From: Alphaproteobacteria bacterium
Lineage (GTDB): Bacteria; Pseudomonadota; Alphaproteobacteria; Rhodobacterales; Rhodobacteraceae
Length of the DNA: 11,317 nucleotides
Assembly: GCA_024277955.1 (NCBI GenBank)
Contig: JAJRUE010000275.1
Span: 1 to 11,317 of the forward strand
Direction of reading: 5' to 3'
Of the stretch, positions 1 through 6,475 are shown piece after piece (the first letter of the stretch is position 1; each line of letters begins with the position of its first letter). The notes below the pieces were generated by a model. It worked only from the letters and a program-made list of their open reading frames with translations, was not told the DNA's origin and did not search any database. Position numbers and translations under genes: made by a program.

Positions 1-590
1 CCGCGATCAGCGCGGTGGCCAGGGCGCATGACCTGCCGCTGCACATGGACGGCGCGCGCTTTGCCAATGCGCTGGTCTCGACCGGGGCCAGCCCGGCCGA
101 GATGACCTGGAAGGCCGGCGTCGACGTGCTGTCCTTCGGCGGCACCAAGAACGGGCTGATGGGGGTCGAGGCAGTGGTGCTGTTCGACCCCGCCCGCGCC
201 TGGGAATTCGAACTGCGCCGCAAGCGTGGCGGGCACCTGTTTTCCAAGCATCGCTACCTTTCGGCGCAGATGCAGGCCTACCTGCAGGACGATCTCTGGC
301 TGGAGATGGCGCGCGCCGCCAACCGCGCGGCGGCGCGGCTTTCCACCGGCATCCTGAAAATCCCCGGCGCGCGTCTTGTGCACCCCACCCAGGCCAACGC
401 GGTCTTTGCCGGATGGCCGCGCGCCGGCCACCGGCGGGCCCAGGACGCCGGCGCGGCCTATTACTTCTGGCCGGAAATGGGCGCGGCCCTCGACGGCCCC
501 GACGACGAAATCCTCACCGCCCGGCTGGTATGCAGCTGGAGCACCGGCGACGAAGATATTGACCGGTTTCTGGAACTGGCAAGACCATAG
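1..590 (+). CDS. ltaE: Low-specificity L-threonine aldolase, C-terminal part (5' end outside window)
   Basis: This is a PLP-dependent (fold type I) enzyme that cleaves L-threonine or L-allo-threonine to glycine and acetaldehyde in the cytosol. The reading frame is already open at the left edge (first full codon at position 3) and ends with TAG at 588-590, so about 195 residues are present; the family is usually near 340, so the N-terminal part is missing. Visible landmarks are the HMDGARFANA segment, whose Asp is the residue expected to contact the PLP pyridine nitrogen, followed by SFGGTKNG, whose Lys is the expected PLP Schiff-base lysine. The rest is the small C-terminal domain ending in a typical CSWST-x-DxDIDRFLEL helix. 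The gene converges on an alpha/beta hydrolase gene, and two perfect hairpins lie between them. The family assignment is secure. The exact substrate preference and the gene symbol are inferred from the family. Confidence 0.9.
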   Translation, partial: AISAVARAHDLPLHMDGARFANALVSTGASPAEMTWKAGVDVLSFGGTKNGLMGVEAVVLFDPARAWEFELRRKRGGHLFSKHRYLSAQMQAYLQDDLWLEMARAANRAAARLSTGILKIPGARLVHPTQANAVFAGWPRAGHRRAQDAGAAYYFWPEMGAALDGPDDEILTARLVCSWSTGDEDIDRFLELARP

Positions 591-617
591 ACGGGCGCAG
601 TCGCGGCACGCCGGAAA

Positions 618-664
618 CGCTTTCTTGCAAAGAAAGCGGGACGAAATCTTTGAAAGATTTCGTC
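618..664. terminator. Two tandem perfect hairpins between convergent genes, probable bidirectional terminator
   Basis: The first hairpin has a 9-bp perfect stem, CGCTTTCTT (618-626) pairing with AAGAAAGCG (630-638) around a GCA loop. One base later comes an 11-bp perfect stem, GACGAAATCTT (640-650) pairing with AAGATTTCGTC (654-664) around a TGA loop. They lie between the threonine aldolase stop (590) and the hydrolase stop (676), where two convergent transcripts must end. Neither arm has a long T-tract after it, so termination is inferred from the position and the two stable stems. The arms share a TCTT/AAGA core at the loop side, which suggests a related repeat unit that may be dispersed in the genome. 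Confidence 0.6.
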
Positions 665-675
665 TCTGTCCCGGC

Positions 676-1476
676 CTATCCGTCGTCCCAGAACGCCCGG
701 ATCGCGGCGGCCGTGTCTGCCGGGTGGGTGATCGGGGCCATGTGCCCGGCCCCGTCGATGCTGCACCGCGTGGCCCGGGCGATGCGCCGTTCCAGCGCGG
801 CGCAGATCCGGTCCATGATCGGCGGCGTGCGGGTGCCCTCGGCCAGCAGCACCGGAATGCGCAACTCGCCCAGCCGGGGCAACAGCCCGGCGGCATCCTC
901 GAAAAGAAACCCATCCGCCTCGCGCACCAGGTGGATGCGCTGCACGAGATAGTCGCGCAGTTCGCCATCCAGCACCTCCCAGGGCAGGCCGATGCCCCAG
1001 TCTTTGGTGAACGCAATGGCGGCGCGCTCATACTCCCCCGCCTCGATCGCTTCGGGAAAGGCGCGATACTGCGCCACCCAATCCGCGAGCATCTCAGCAT
1101 CATCCAGCCCCACTGCGGCAAAGAACACCGGGTCGATCATCACCAGGCTGCGGACCTTGTCGGGATGGCGCAGCGCAAGGTTCAGCGCCACCACCGCGCC
1201 AAAGGAATGGCCGATCACGTCCATCGGCCCGTCCAGAAAACCGGTCGCCATGTCCGTCACCACCGCGTGCATGTCGCCGCGGCCGTCCCAGTCGGCGCTG
1301 CGGCCATGCCCCGGCAGATCGAAGGCGGTGACGCGCGCCACGTCGCCAAGGGCGTCGGCAACCCCGTTCCAGGCCCCCTTGTGCGCCAGCGAACAGTGGA
1401 TCGCCAGCACATCGCGCGGGCCGTTGCCGCGAACGCTCCAGCAGGTGTCGAACCCGCCGCGTTTGTCCAGCTGCAT
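676..1476 (-). CDS. Alpha/beta hydrolase
   Basis: This is a 266-residue alpha/beta-hydrolase fold protein with no signal peptide, probably cytosolic. The nucleophile elbow is GHSFG with Ser at residue 91. The oxyanion-hole region is the IHCSLAH segment near residue 27, DLPGHGRS near 53-60 is the usual second-strand motif, and the catalytic His is probably residue 245 in the GAGHM motif. The acid is not clear by eye and could be a Glu or Asp near residues 212-222. The start is the ATG at 1474-1476, which follows the TAG of the upstream isomerase-like gene with no spacer and in the same frame, so the two are almost certainly co-transcribed and translationally coupled. The stop is TAG. Such hydrolases act on esters, lactones or C-C bonds, and the substrate cannot be told from sequence. 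Pairing with an isomerase of the aromatic-degradation type might hint at ring-cleavage products, but this is weak. Confidence 0.88.
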   Translation of the reverse strand: MQLDKRGGFDTCWSVRGNGPRDVLAIHCSLAHKGAWNGVADALGDVARVTAFDLPGHGRSADWDGRGDMHAVVTDMATGFLDGPMDVIGHSFGAVVALNLALRHPDKVRSLVMIDPVFFAAVGLDDAEMLADWVAQYRAFPEAIEAGEYERAAIAFTKDWGIGLPWEVLDGELRDYLVQRIHLVREADGFLFEDAAGLLPRLGELRIPVLLAEGTRTPPIMDRICAALERRIARATRCSIDGAGHMAPITHPADTAAAIRAFWDDG

Positions 1477-2076
1477 CTAAAGCTTGCCCGCCAGGTGCAG
1501 ATCCAGATCCTCAAGCCGGTCGTGGCCCCAGAACCGCTGGTCGTCGTCGGTGATGTAAAAGGGCGACCCGAACACGCCGCGCCGCACCGCTTCTTCCAGG
1601 TTGCGCGCAAAGGTTTCGGCCCCCATCAGCAGGCCGCTGTCGGCCAGCGCCGGATCGAACCCCGCCGCCTGCAGGCAATCGCGGATCACGTCGTCCTCGG
1701 CGATGTTGCGGTCGTCGCCCCAATAGGCGCGCATGACCCCGTGCACCAGAGCGCCAAGATCGCCGCCGCCCGCGGCCTGCGCGGCGATGATCGCATAGGA
1801 CGACGGCGCCGCGTTCACCGGAAAGATCGTCGGCACCGGGTTCAGCGGCAACCCGGCGCGTTTTGCCCGGCGCGTCAGTTCCTGCAAGCGGTATTCCTGG
1901 CGCGAGGGGTGACGCTCTTTCGGGGGTGTGCCGCCGGTGCGCGCGAACAGTCCCAGAATATCCACCGGCTTGTAGGTGATCGTCGCGCCGTGGCGTTCGG
2001 CGATCTCTTCCAGCCCGGTGCCGGCGAGATAGGCAAAGGGGGAATTTGTTGCAAAAAAATAGTCAATATGGGCCAT
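1477..2076 (-). CDS. 2-hydroxychromene-2-carboxylate isomerase-like protein (DsbA / GST-kappa family)
   Basis: The protein has 199 residues and a thioredoxin-like fold of the DsbA/GST-kappa class. Its N-terminus has the beta-strand HIDYFFATNSPFAYLA, in which the Ser of the SPFAYL motif takes the place of the redox Cys and is the residue expected to activate glutathione. The C-terminus, GVFGSPFYITDDDQRFWGHDRL, is the family's signature cis-Pro and FWGxDRL region. Members isomerise hydroxychromene carboxylate in naphthalene-type degradation, but most chromosomal copies like this one have no proven substrate. I chose the ATG at 2074-2076 because homologs begin at this strand, a GGAG lies 9 bases upstream, and the frame's 48-residue extension would run across the start of prs. 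It is the first gene of a two-gene unit with the hydrolase. A TTGACA-type promoter candidate precedes it. Confidence 0.85.
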   Translation of the reverse strand: MAHIDYFFATNSPFAYLAGTGLEEIAERHGATITYKPVDILGLFARTGGTPPKERHPSRQEYRLQELTRRAKRAGLPLNPVPTIFPVNAAPSSYAIIAAQAAGGGDLGALVHGVMRAYWGDDRNIAEDDVIRDCLQAAGFDPALADSGLLMGAETFARNLEEAVRRGVFGSPFYITDDDQRFWGHDRLEDLDLHLAGKL

Positions 2077-2108
2077 TTGCCGCTGCTCCGCTACATCCTG
2101 TTTGCAAG

Positions 2109-2136
2109 AGGGTAACGGGGTGGTAAGCGGTGTCAA
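2109..2136 (-). promoter_or_regulatory. Candidate sigma-70-type promoter for the isomerase-hydrolase unit
   Basis: Read on the minus strand, a perfect TTGACA -35 element (2131-2136) is followed 16 bases later by TACCCT (2109-2114), a weak -10 element. The predicted transcript would start near 2102, leaving a leader of about 26 bases that contains the GGAG of the isomerase-like gene. The site lies in the 100-base gap between the divergent prs and isomerase genes. I saw no equally good plus-strand promoter for prs. Confidence 0.4.
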
Positions 2137-2176
2137 CGTCGCGATTCTGTCACCTGCGGGCCCCGGGGAAACAGCC

Positions 2177-3196
2177 ATGCCAAAATTCACCGAACCGAAA
2201 CTGATATCCGGCAACGCCAACCGCCCCCTGGCCCAGGCAATGGCCCGGCGGATGTCGGTCTACACCGGCCACACGATCAACCTGGTGGATGCGCGCGTCG
2301 AGCAGTTCACCGACCAGGAAATCTTCGTCGAGGTCTACGACAACGTGCGCGGCGAACACATGTTCATCATCCAGCCCACGTCGAACCCGGCCAACGACAA
2401 CCTGATGGAACTGCTGATCATCACCGACGCGCTGCGCCGCTCTTCGGCCACCTCGATCACCGCGGTGATCCCCTATTTCGGCTATGCCCGCCAGGACCGC
2501 CGCACCAAGGCACGCACCCCGATCAGCGCCAAGCTGGTGGCCAACCTGATCACCGAAGCCGGGGTCGACCGGGTGCTGACCATGGACCTGCACGCGGCCC
2601 AGATCCAGGGGTTCTTCGACATACCCGTTGACAACCTCTATGCCTCGCCGGTCTTTGCGCTGGACATCGAACATCACTTCAAAGGCAAGAAGAAAGACCT
2701 GATGGTGGTGTCGCCCGACGTGGGCGGGGTGGCGCGAGCGCGCGAACTGGCCAAGCGGATCAACGTGCCGCTGGCGATCGTCGACAAGCGGCGCGAAAAG
2801 CCGGGCGAAGTGGCGGAAATGACGGTGATCGGGGATGTGACCGGCAAGGTCTGCATCATCGTCGATGACATCGTGGACAGCGCCGGCACCCTGTGCAAGG
2901 CGGCCGAGGTGCTGACCAAGAACGGCGCCCGGGAGGTCCATTCCTACATCACCCACGGGGTGATGTCGGGCCCGGCGGTGGAACGGGTGGAAAAATCGGT
3001 GATGAAGCGCCTCGTGATCACCGACACGATCCAGCCGACCGAAGCGGTCAGGGCATCGGACAGCATCCGCATCGTTCCGATCGCGCCGCTACTGGCGCAG
3101 GCGCTGCTGAACATCTCGCGCGGCACCAGCGTTTCATCGCTGTTCGACCACGAAATGCTGGGCCCGATCTACGACGGCCTGTATTCGGGCGCCTGA
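2177..3196 (+). CDS. prs: Ribose-phosphate pyrophosphokinase (PRPP synthetase)
   Basis: This cytosolic enzyme transfers pyrophosphate from ATP to ribose 5-phosphate, giving PRPP for nucleotide, histidine, tryptophan and NAD synthesis. The product has 339 residues, slightly longer than the 315 of E. coli Prs, as is usual in alphaproteobacteria. Landmarks are the N-terminal SGNANRPLA, FTDQEIFVE near 44-52, the ATP-site segment IPYFGYARQDRR near 98-109, DLHAAQIQGFF near 137-147, SPDVGGVARAR near 179-189, the flexible-loop DKRREKPGEV near 203-212, and the PRPP-binding motif VDDIVDSAGT near 229-238. The start is the ATG at 2177-2179, preceded by GGGGAA about 6 bases upstream; an in-frame extension upstream lacks family similarity. 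The gene is divergent from the isomerase unit and convergent with the lectin gene, leaving only 12 bases between stops. Regulation is not visible. Confidence 0.96.
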   Translation: MPKFTEPKLISGNANRPLAQAMARRMSVYTGHTINLVDARVEQFTDQEIFVEVYDNVRGEHMFIIQPTSNPANDNLMELLIITDALRRSSATSITAVIPYFGYARQDRRTKARTPISAKLVANLITEAGVDRVLTMDLHAAQIQGFFDIPVDNLYASPVFALDIEHHFKGKKKDLMVVSPDVGGVARARELAKRINVPLAIVDKRREKPGEVAEMTVIGDVTGKVCIIVDDIVDSAGTLCKAAEVLTKNGAREVHSYITHGVMSGPAVERVEKSVMKRLVITDTIQPTEAVRASDSIRIVPIAPLLAQALLNISRGTSVSSLFDHEMLGPIYDGLYSGA

Positions 3197-3208
3197 GCCG
3201 CGCCGGTC

Positions 3209-3559
3209 TCAGCCCACATCCCAAAGACTGTCGTCGGCCAGCTCGCCGATCGCCATCCAGTCGGCGCGCACCCGGGCAACGCGGGTGTCGCCCCAGGTCT
3301 GGAACAGGATGGTGAACCCGCCCGGATGAACCTCGATGGCCGAAATATCGGCCCGCGGGTTGGTTTCCCGGTCCAGATCCCACATCGACAGCGCCACCTG
3401 GACGCTCGGCGGCGCGGCGAAGCTTTCGGAAAACGTGATCTTGCGGCGTTTTTCGCGCGGGCCGTCTCCGGTCCACATGACGCCGCCATCCTCGAAATCC
3501 GAAAACAGCACCAGCGATCCCTGTTCAACGCCGATCAAGCCTGATTTTAACCGTTTCAT
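3209..3559 (-). CDS. Small H-type lectin domain protein
   Basis: The protein has 116 residues, with no signal peptide and no membrane segment. Residues from about 39 to 107 resemble the H-type lectin domain (the fold of Helix pomatia agglutinin and the discoidin C-terminal domain). The resemblance rests on FSESFAAPPSVQVALSMWD, then the R-A-D-I-S strand, then GFTILFQTWGDTRVARVRADWMAIG, including the conserved Trp of the last strand. In animals and Dictyostelium this domain binds GalNAc or similar sugars as a trimer or hexamer; its role in alphaproteobacteria is unknown to me. The ATG at 3557-3559 is the first start in frame and fits homologs as I recall them, but no strong ribosome site is seen; a GATAAT lies only 5 bases upstream, so a leaderless transcript is possible. 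The gene stands alone between prs and the ATP synthase operon terminator. It could instead be called a conserved hypothetical protein. Confidence 0.8.
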   Translation of the reverse strand: MKRLKSGLIGVEQGSLVLFSDFEDGGVMWTGDGPREKRRKITFSESFAAPPSVQVALSMWDLDRETNPRADISAIEVHPGGFTILFQTWGDTRVARVRADWMAIGELADDSLWDVG

Positions 3560-3628
3560 CCAGGATTATCCCAGTTTTTCAATCACATGCCGGCGCGGCC
3601 CCAAACGGCCCGCACCAAGGCCGGCACG

Positions 3629-3657
3629 AAAAAAGGCCCCGTGCGGACGGGGCCTTT
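3629..3657 (-). terminator. Intrinsic terminator of the ATP synthase operon
   Basis: On the minus strand a perfect 11-bp stem, AAAGGCCCCGT (plus 3632-3642) pairing with ACGGGGCCTTT (3647-3657) around a 4-base loop, is followed by a run of six T (plus-strand A at 3629-3634, partly shared with the stem). This is a textbook rho-independent terminator about 60 bases after the atpC stop. Read on the plus strand the tail is only TTTC, so it should act mainly on the minus strand. It also separates the operon from the lectin gene downstream. Confidence 0.9.
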
Positions 3658-3715
3658 CGCGTTATTGTCCGGCGCCAAGACTGCGACCACTGGCCAGGAC
3701 GGTCGGCGAGCCGGG

Positions 3716-4111
3716 TCAGACCCAGGTCTCGATCGTCGCGGCGATGTCGGCCACCGCCTTGGCGGCAAGATCCTTGTGCTCGTCCGGGGCGACCGCATGG
3801 GCTTCGGTCGCCTTGGCGTGCAGCTCGTCCAGCATCTCGCGGGTCACTTCTTCGCGCGGCACCGCCTGTTCGGCCAGCACCGAAGCGCTGGTCTGCGTGA
3901 TCTCGGCAAAACCGCCGGTCACCAGGTATTCTTTGGTGCCCTCGGCGCTGACCACCCGCAGAAAACCGGGGCGCAGCGTGGTGATCGTCGGCGCGTGGTC
4001 CGGCAGCGCGGTCATGTCGCCTTCGGAGCCCGGAATGAGCACCTCGGACGCCTGCACCGACGCCAGCTTGCGCTCCGGCGACACCAGGTCGAATTGCAAC
4101 GTATCGGCCAT
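3716..4111 (-). CDS. atpC: F1 ATP synthase epsilon subunit
   Basis: The epsilon subunit is part of the central stalk of F1 and couples rotation of gamma and the c-ring to catalysis on the cytoplasmic face of the inner membrane. The product has 131 residues. The N-terminal beta-sandwich is clear: LQFDLVSPERKL at the start, then EVLIPGSEGDMTALPDHAPTITTLRPG near residues 23-49 and the YLVTGGFAEI segment near 62-71. A short helical C-terminal part follows. The start ATG at 4109-4111 lies 15 bases after the atpD stop (TGA at 4127-4129) and is preceded by GGGTCGA, a modest ribosome site. It is the last gene of the operon; the terminator follows. Nothing is missing in the gene itself, but its expression depends on the transcript passing through the interrupted atpD. 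Confidence 0.95.
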   Translation of the reverse strand: MADTLQFDLVSPERKLASVQASEVLIPGSEGDMTALPDHAPTITTLRPGFLRVVSAEGTKEYLVTGGFAEITQTSASVLAEQAVPREEVTREMLDELHAKATEAHAVAPDEHKDLAAKAVADIAATIETWV

Positions 4112-4126
4112 GATCGACCCCTATGC

Positions 4127-5557
4127 TCAGGCGGCTTCGGCCGCCAGTTTTTCAGCCTTGGCCACCGCTTCGTCGATGCCGCCGACCATGTAGAAGGCCG
4201 CTTCGGGCAGGTGGTCGTATTCGCCGGCAACCACCGCCTTGAACGAAGCGATGGTGTCTTCCAGCGGCACCTGCTTGCCGTCGGCGCCGGTGAAAACCTT
4301 GGCCACGTCGAAGGGCTGCGACAGGAAACGCTGGATCTTGCGGGCGCGCGCCACGACCAGCTTGTCCTCTTCGCTGAGCTCGTCCATGCCGAGAATGGCG
4401 ATGATGTCCTGCAGCGACTTGTAGCGCTGCAGGATGCCCTGCACGTCGCGGGCCACCTGGTAGTGCTCTTCGCCGATCACCGCCGGGTCCATCAGGCGCG
4501 ACGTGGAATCGAGCGGGTCCACCGCCGGGTAGATGCCCAGTTCCGAGATCGCGCGCGACAGCACCGTGGTGGCGTCGAGGTGGGCGAACGAGGTCGCCGG
4601 CGCCGGGTCGGTCAGGTCGTCGGCGGGCACGTAGATCGCCTGCACCGAGGTGATCGAGCCGGACTTCGTCGAGGTGATGCGTTCCTGCAGCGCGCCCATG
4701 TCGGTGGCCAGCGTCGGCTGGTAGCCCACCGCCGAGGGGATACGGCCCAGGAGCGCCGACACTTACGAACCCGCCTGGGTGAAGCGGAAGATGTTGTCGA
4801 CGAAGAACAGCACGTCGGCGCCGGTTTCGTCGCGGAACTGTTCGGCCACGGTCAGCCCCGACAGCGCCACGCGCATGCGCGCCCCCGGCGGCTCGTTCAT
4901 CTGGCCGTAGACCAGGGCGATTTTGCTTTCTTCCAGATTGTCGGGAACGATGACGCCCGATTCGATCATCTCGTGATAGAGGTCGTTGCCTTCACGGGTC
5001 CGCTCGCCGACGCCCGCGAAAACCGAAAGCCCCGAGTGCACCTTGGCAATGTTGTTGATCAGTTCCATGATCAGAACCGTCTTGCCCACGCCGGCGCCGC
5101 CAAACAGGCCGATCTTGCCGCCCTTGGTGTAGGGCGCCAGCAGGTCGATGACCTTGATGCCGGTGACCAGGATTTCGCTTTCGGTGGATTGTTCGGAAAA
5201 CTCCGGCGCTTCCTGGTGGATGGCGCGGCGTTCCTTGGCGTTGACCGGGCCCTTTTCGTCGACCGGCTCGCCGACCACGTTCAGGATGCGGCCGAGCGTT
5301 TCCTTGCCCACCGGCACCGAGATCGGTTCGCCCGTGTCGGTCACTTCCGAACCGCGTACAAGCCCTTCGGTGCCGTCCATCGCGATGGTGCGCACCGTGC
5401 CTTCGCCCAGGTGCTGCGCGACCTCGAGGATCAGGGTCTTGCCCTGGTTTTCCGCATGCAGCGCGTTCAGAATTTCGGGAAGGTGATCCTCGAACTGGAC
5501 GTCCACAACGGCGCCGATTACCTGGGTAACCTTGCCGGTAGCTTTCGCTTTTGCCAT
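4127..5557 (-). pseudogene. atpD: F1 ATP synthase beta subunit, interrupted by an in-frame TAA
   Basis: The beta subunit carries the three catalytic sites of F1 (ADP + Pi to ATP). The whole gene is present in one frame from ATG (5557) to TGA (4127-4129), 476 codons before the terminal stop, the normal family length, but codon 265 is TAA (4763-4765). Before it are 264 clean residues with the P-loop GGAGVGKT at 153-160, the catalytic Glu of GERTREGND at 185, and the Walker B Asp of FFVDNIFRF at 254. After it the frame resumes at once with VSALLGRIPSAVGYQP and continues through the DELSEED motif to AAEAA. The family has a nearly invariant Glu at the TAA site (QAGSEVSALLG), so one GAA to TAA change explains everything. 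A 264-residue product would lack the rest of the nucleotide-binding core and the C-terminal helical domain and should not work. Sequencing error is quite possible. GGAG lies 7 bases before the ATG. Confidence 0.93.
4763..4765 (-). other. In-frame TAA codon inside atpD (Glu expected)
   Basis: Minus-strand codons read GGT TCG TAA GTG TCG GCG around the site. Residues on both sides match AtpD without gap or shift, and the expected residue is Glu, by my counting equivalent to E. coli beta Glu253. The TAA is followed immediately by GTG, and a GGCGGG lies 7 bases before that GTG, so re-initiation giving a separate 211-residue C-terminal piece is conceivable but unproven. Confidence 0.92.
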
Positions 5558-5576
5558 GTCGTTTCTCCGGTTGTTC

Positions 5577-6452
5577 CTAGAGCGCCTCGGCGCCCGAAAT
5601 AATTTCGATGAGTTCGTTGGTGATCACAGCCTGATGCGACCGGTTGAACTGGATGGTCAGCTTGTCGATCATTTCGCCGGCGTTGCGGGTGGCGTTGTCC
5701 ATCGCGCTCATCCGGGCACCCTGTTCCGAAGCGCCGTTTTCCAGCAGCGCCGAAAAGATCTGGGTCGCGACGCCGCGCGGCAGCAGGTCGGCCAGGATTT
5801 CGGCTTCGTCCGGTTCGTAGTCGTAGTGAACCGACGCCGCGTCGCCGCCTTCCTGTTCGAATTTCGCCGGGATGATCTGCTGTTCGGTCGGGATCTGGCT
5901 GATCACCGACTGAAAGCGGTTGAAAAAGATCGTCGCGACATCGAATTCGCCGGCCTCGAAGCGGTCCAGCACGTTCTTGGCGATGGCTTGCGCGTCGGCG
6001 TAGCCCAACCGTTTCACCGCGCCCATGTCGACGTGGTCGATCATGTGATCGGCCAGATCGCGCTTGAGCTGCTCGCGGCCCTTCTTGCCGACGGTCAGGA
6101 TCTTGACGGTCTTGCCGGCGGCGATCAGGTCTTGCGCCGCGGTGCGGGCCAGCCGCACGATCGACGAGTTGAAGCCGCCGCACAGCCCGCGCTCCGAGGT
6201 CATGACCACCAGCAGGTGCACCTGGTCGCTGCCGGTGCCGGCCAGCAGTTTGGGTGCGTTGTCCGACCCCTTGGCCGCCGCCGACAACCCGGCCATCACC
6301 GCGTTGAAGCGTTCGGCATAGGGCCGGCCGGCTTCGGCCGCGTCCTGGGCGCGGCGCAGTTTTGCCGCCGCGACCATCTGCATGGCCTTGGTGATCTTGC
6401 GCGTCGACTTGACGCTCTCGATCCGGTTTTTCAGGTCCTTCAGGTTAGGCAT
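5577..6452 (-). CDS. atpG: F1 ATP synthase gamma subunit
   Basis: The gamma subunit is the rotating central shaft of F1. The product has 291 residues, normal for alphaproteobacteria. The N-terminal helix begins MPNLKDLKNRIESVKSTRKI and continues to TKAMQMVAAAKLRRAQ, the coiled-coil strand that enters the alpha3beta3 hexamer. The middle has the Rossmann-like domain with SERGLCGGFNSSIVR near residues 86-100. The C-terminus, EQGARMSAMDNATRNAGEMIDKLTIQFNRSHQAVITNELIEIISGAEAL, is the conserved second coiled-coil strand. The ATG at 6450-6452 is preceded by AAGGA at a good distance, and 23 bases separate it from the atpA stop. The stop is TAG, 19 bases before the atpD start. The gene is intact and shows no odd residues. 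Confidence 0.97.
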   Translation of the reverse strand: MPNLKDLKNRIESVKSTRKITKAMQMVAAAKLRRAQDAAEAGRPYAERFNAVMAGLSAAAKGSDNAPKLLAGTGSDQVHLLVVMTSERGLCGGFNSSIVRLARTAAQDLIAAGKTVKILTVGKKGREQLKRDLADHMIDHVDMGAVKRLGYADAQAIAKNVLDRFEAGEFDVATIFFNRFQSVISQIPTEQQIIPAKFEQEGGDAASVHYDYEPDEAEILADLLPRGVATQIFSALLENGASEQGARMSAMDNATRNAGEMIDKLTIQFNRSHQAVITNELIEIISGAEAL

Positions 6453-6475
6453 ACCCCTGTCCTTTCAGGTCCGCT

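Noticed and set aside
376..2115. 579-residue plus-strand open frame across the hydrolase and isomerase genes
   Set aside because: It begins inside threonine aldolase in another frame and runs antisense to two recognised genes; no motif seen.
2077..2220. 48-residue N-terminal extension of the isomerase-like gene
   Set aside because: It crosses the intergenic region and the first codons of prs and shows no family similarity; the ATG at 2076 has a ribosome site and the correct first strand.
3193..3212. CTGAG...CTCAG inverted repeat between prs and the lectin gene as a terminator
   Set aside because: The stem is only 5 bp with a 10-base loop and has no T-tract; too weak to call.
3587..5602. 671-residue plus-strand open frame across atpC and atpD
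   Set aside because: It lies antisense to recognised F1 genes, is rich in Arg, His, Gly and Val as expected from the complement of G+C-rich codons, and has no domain that I recognise.
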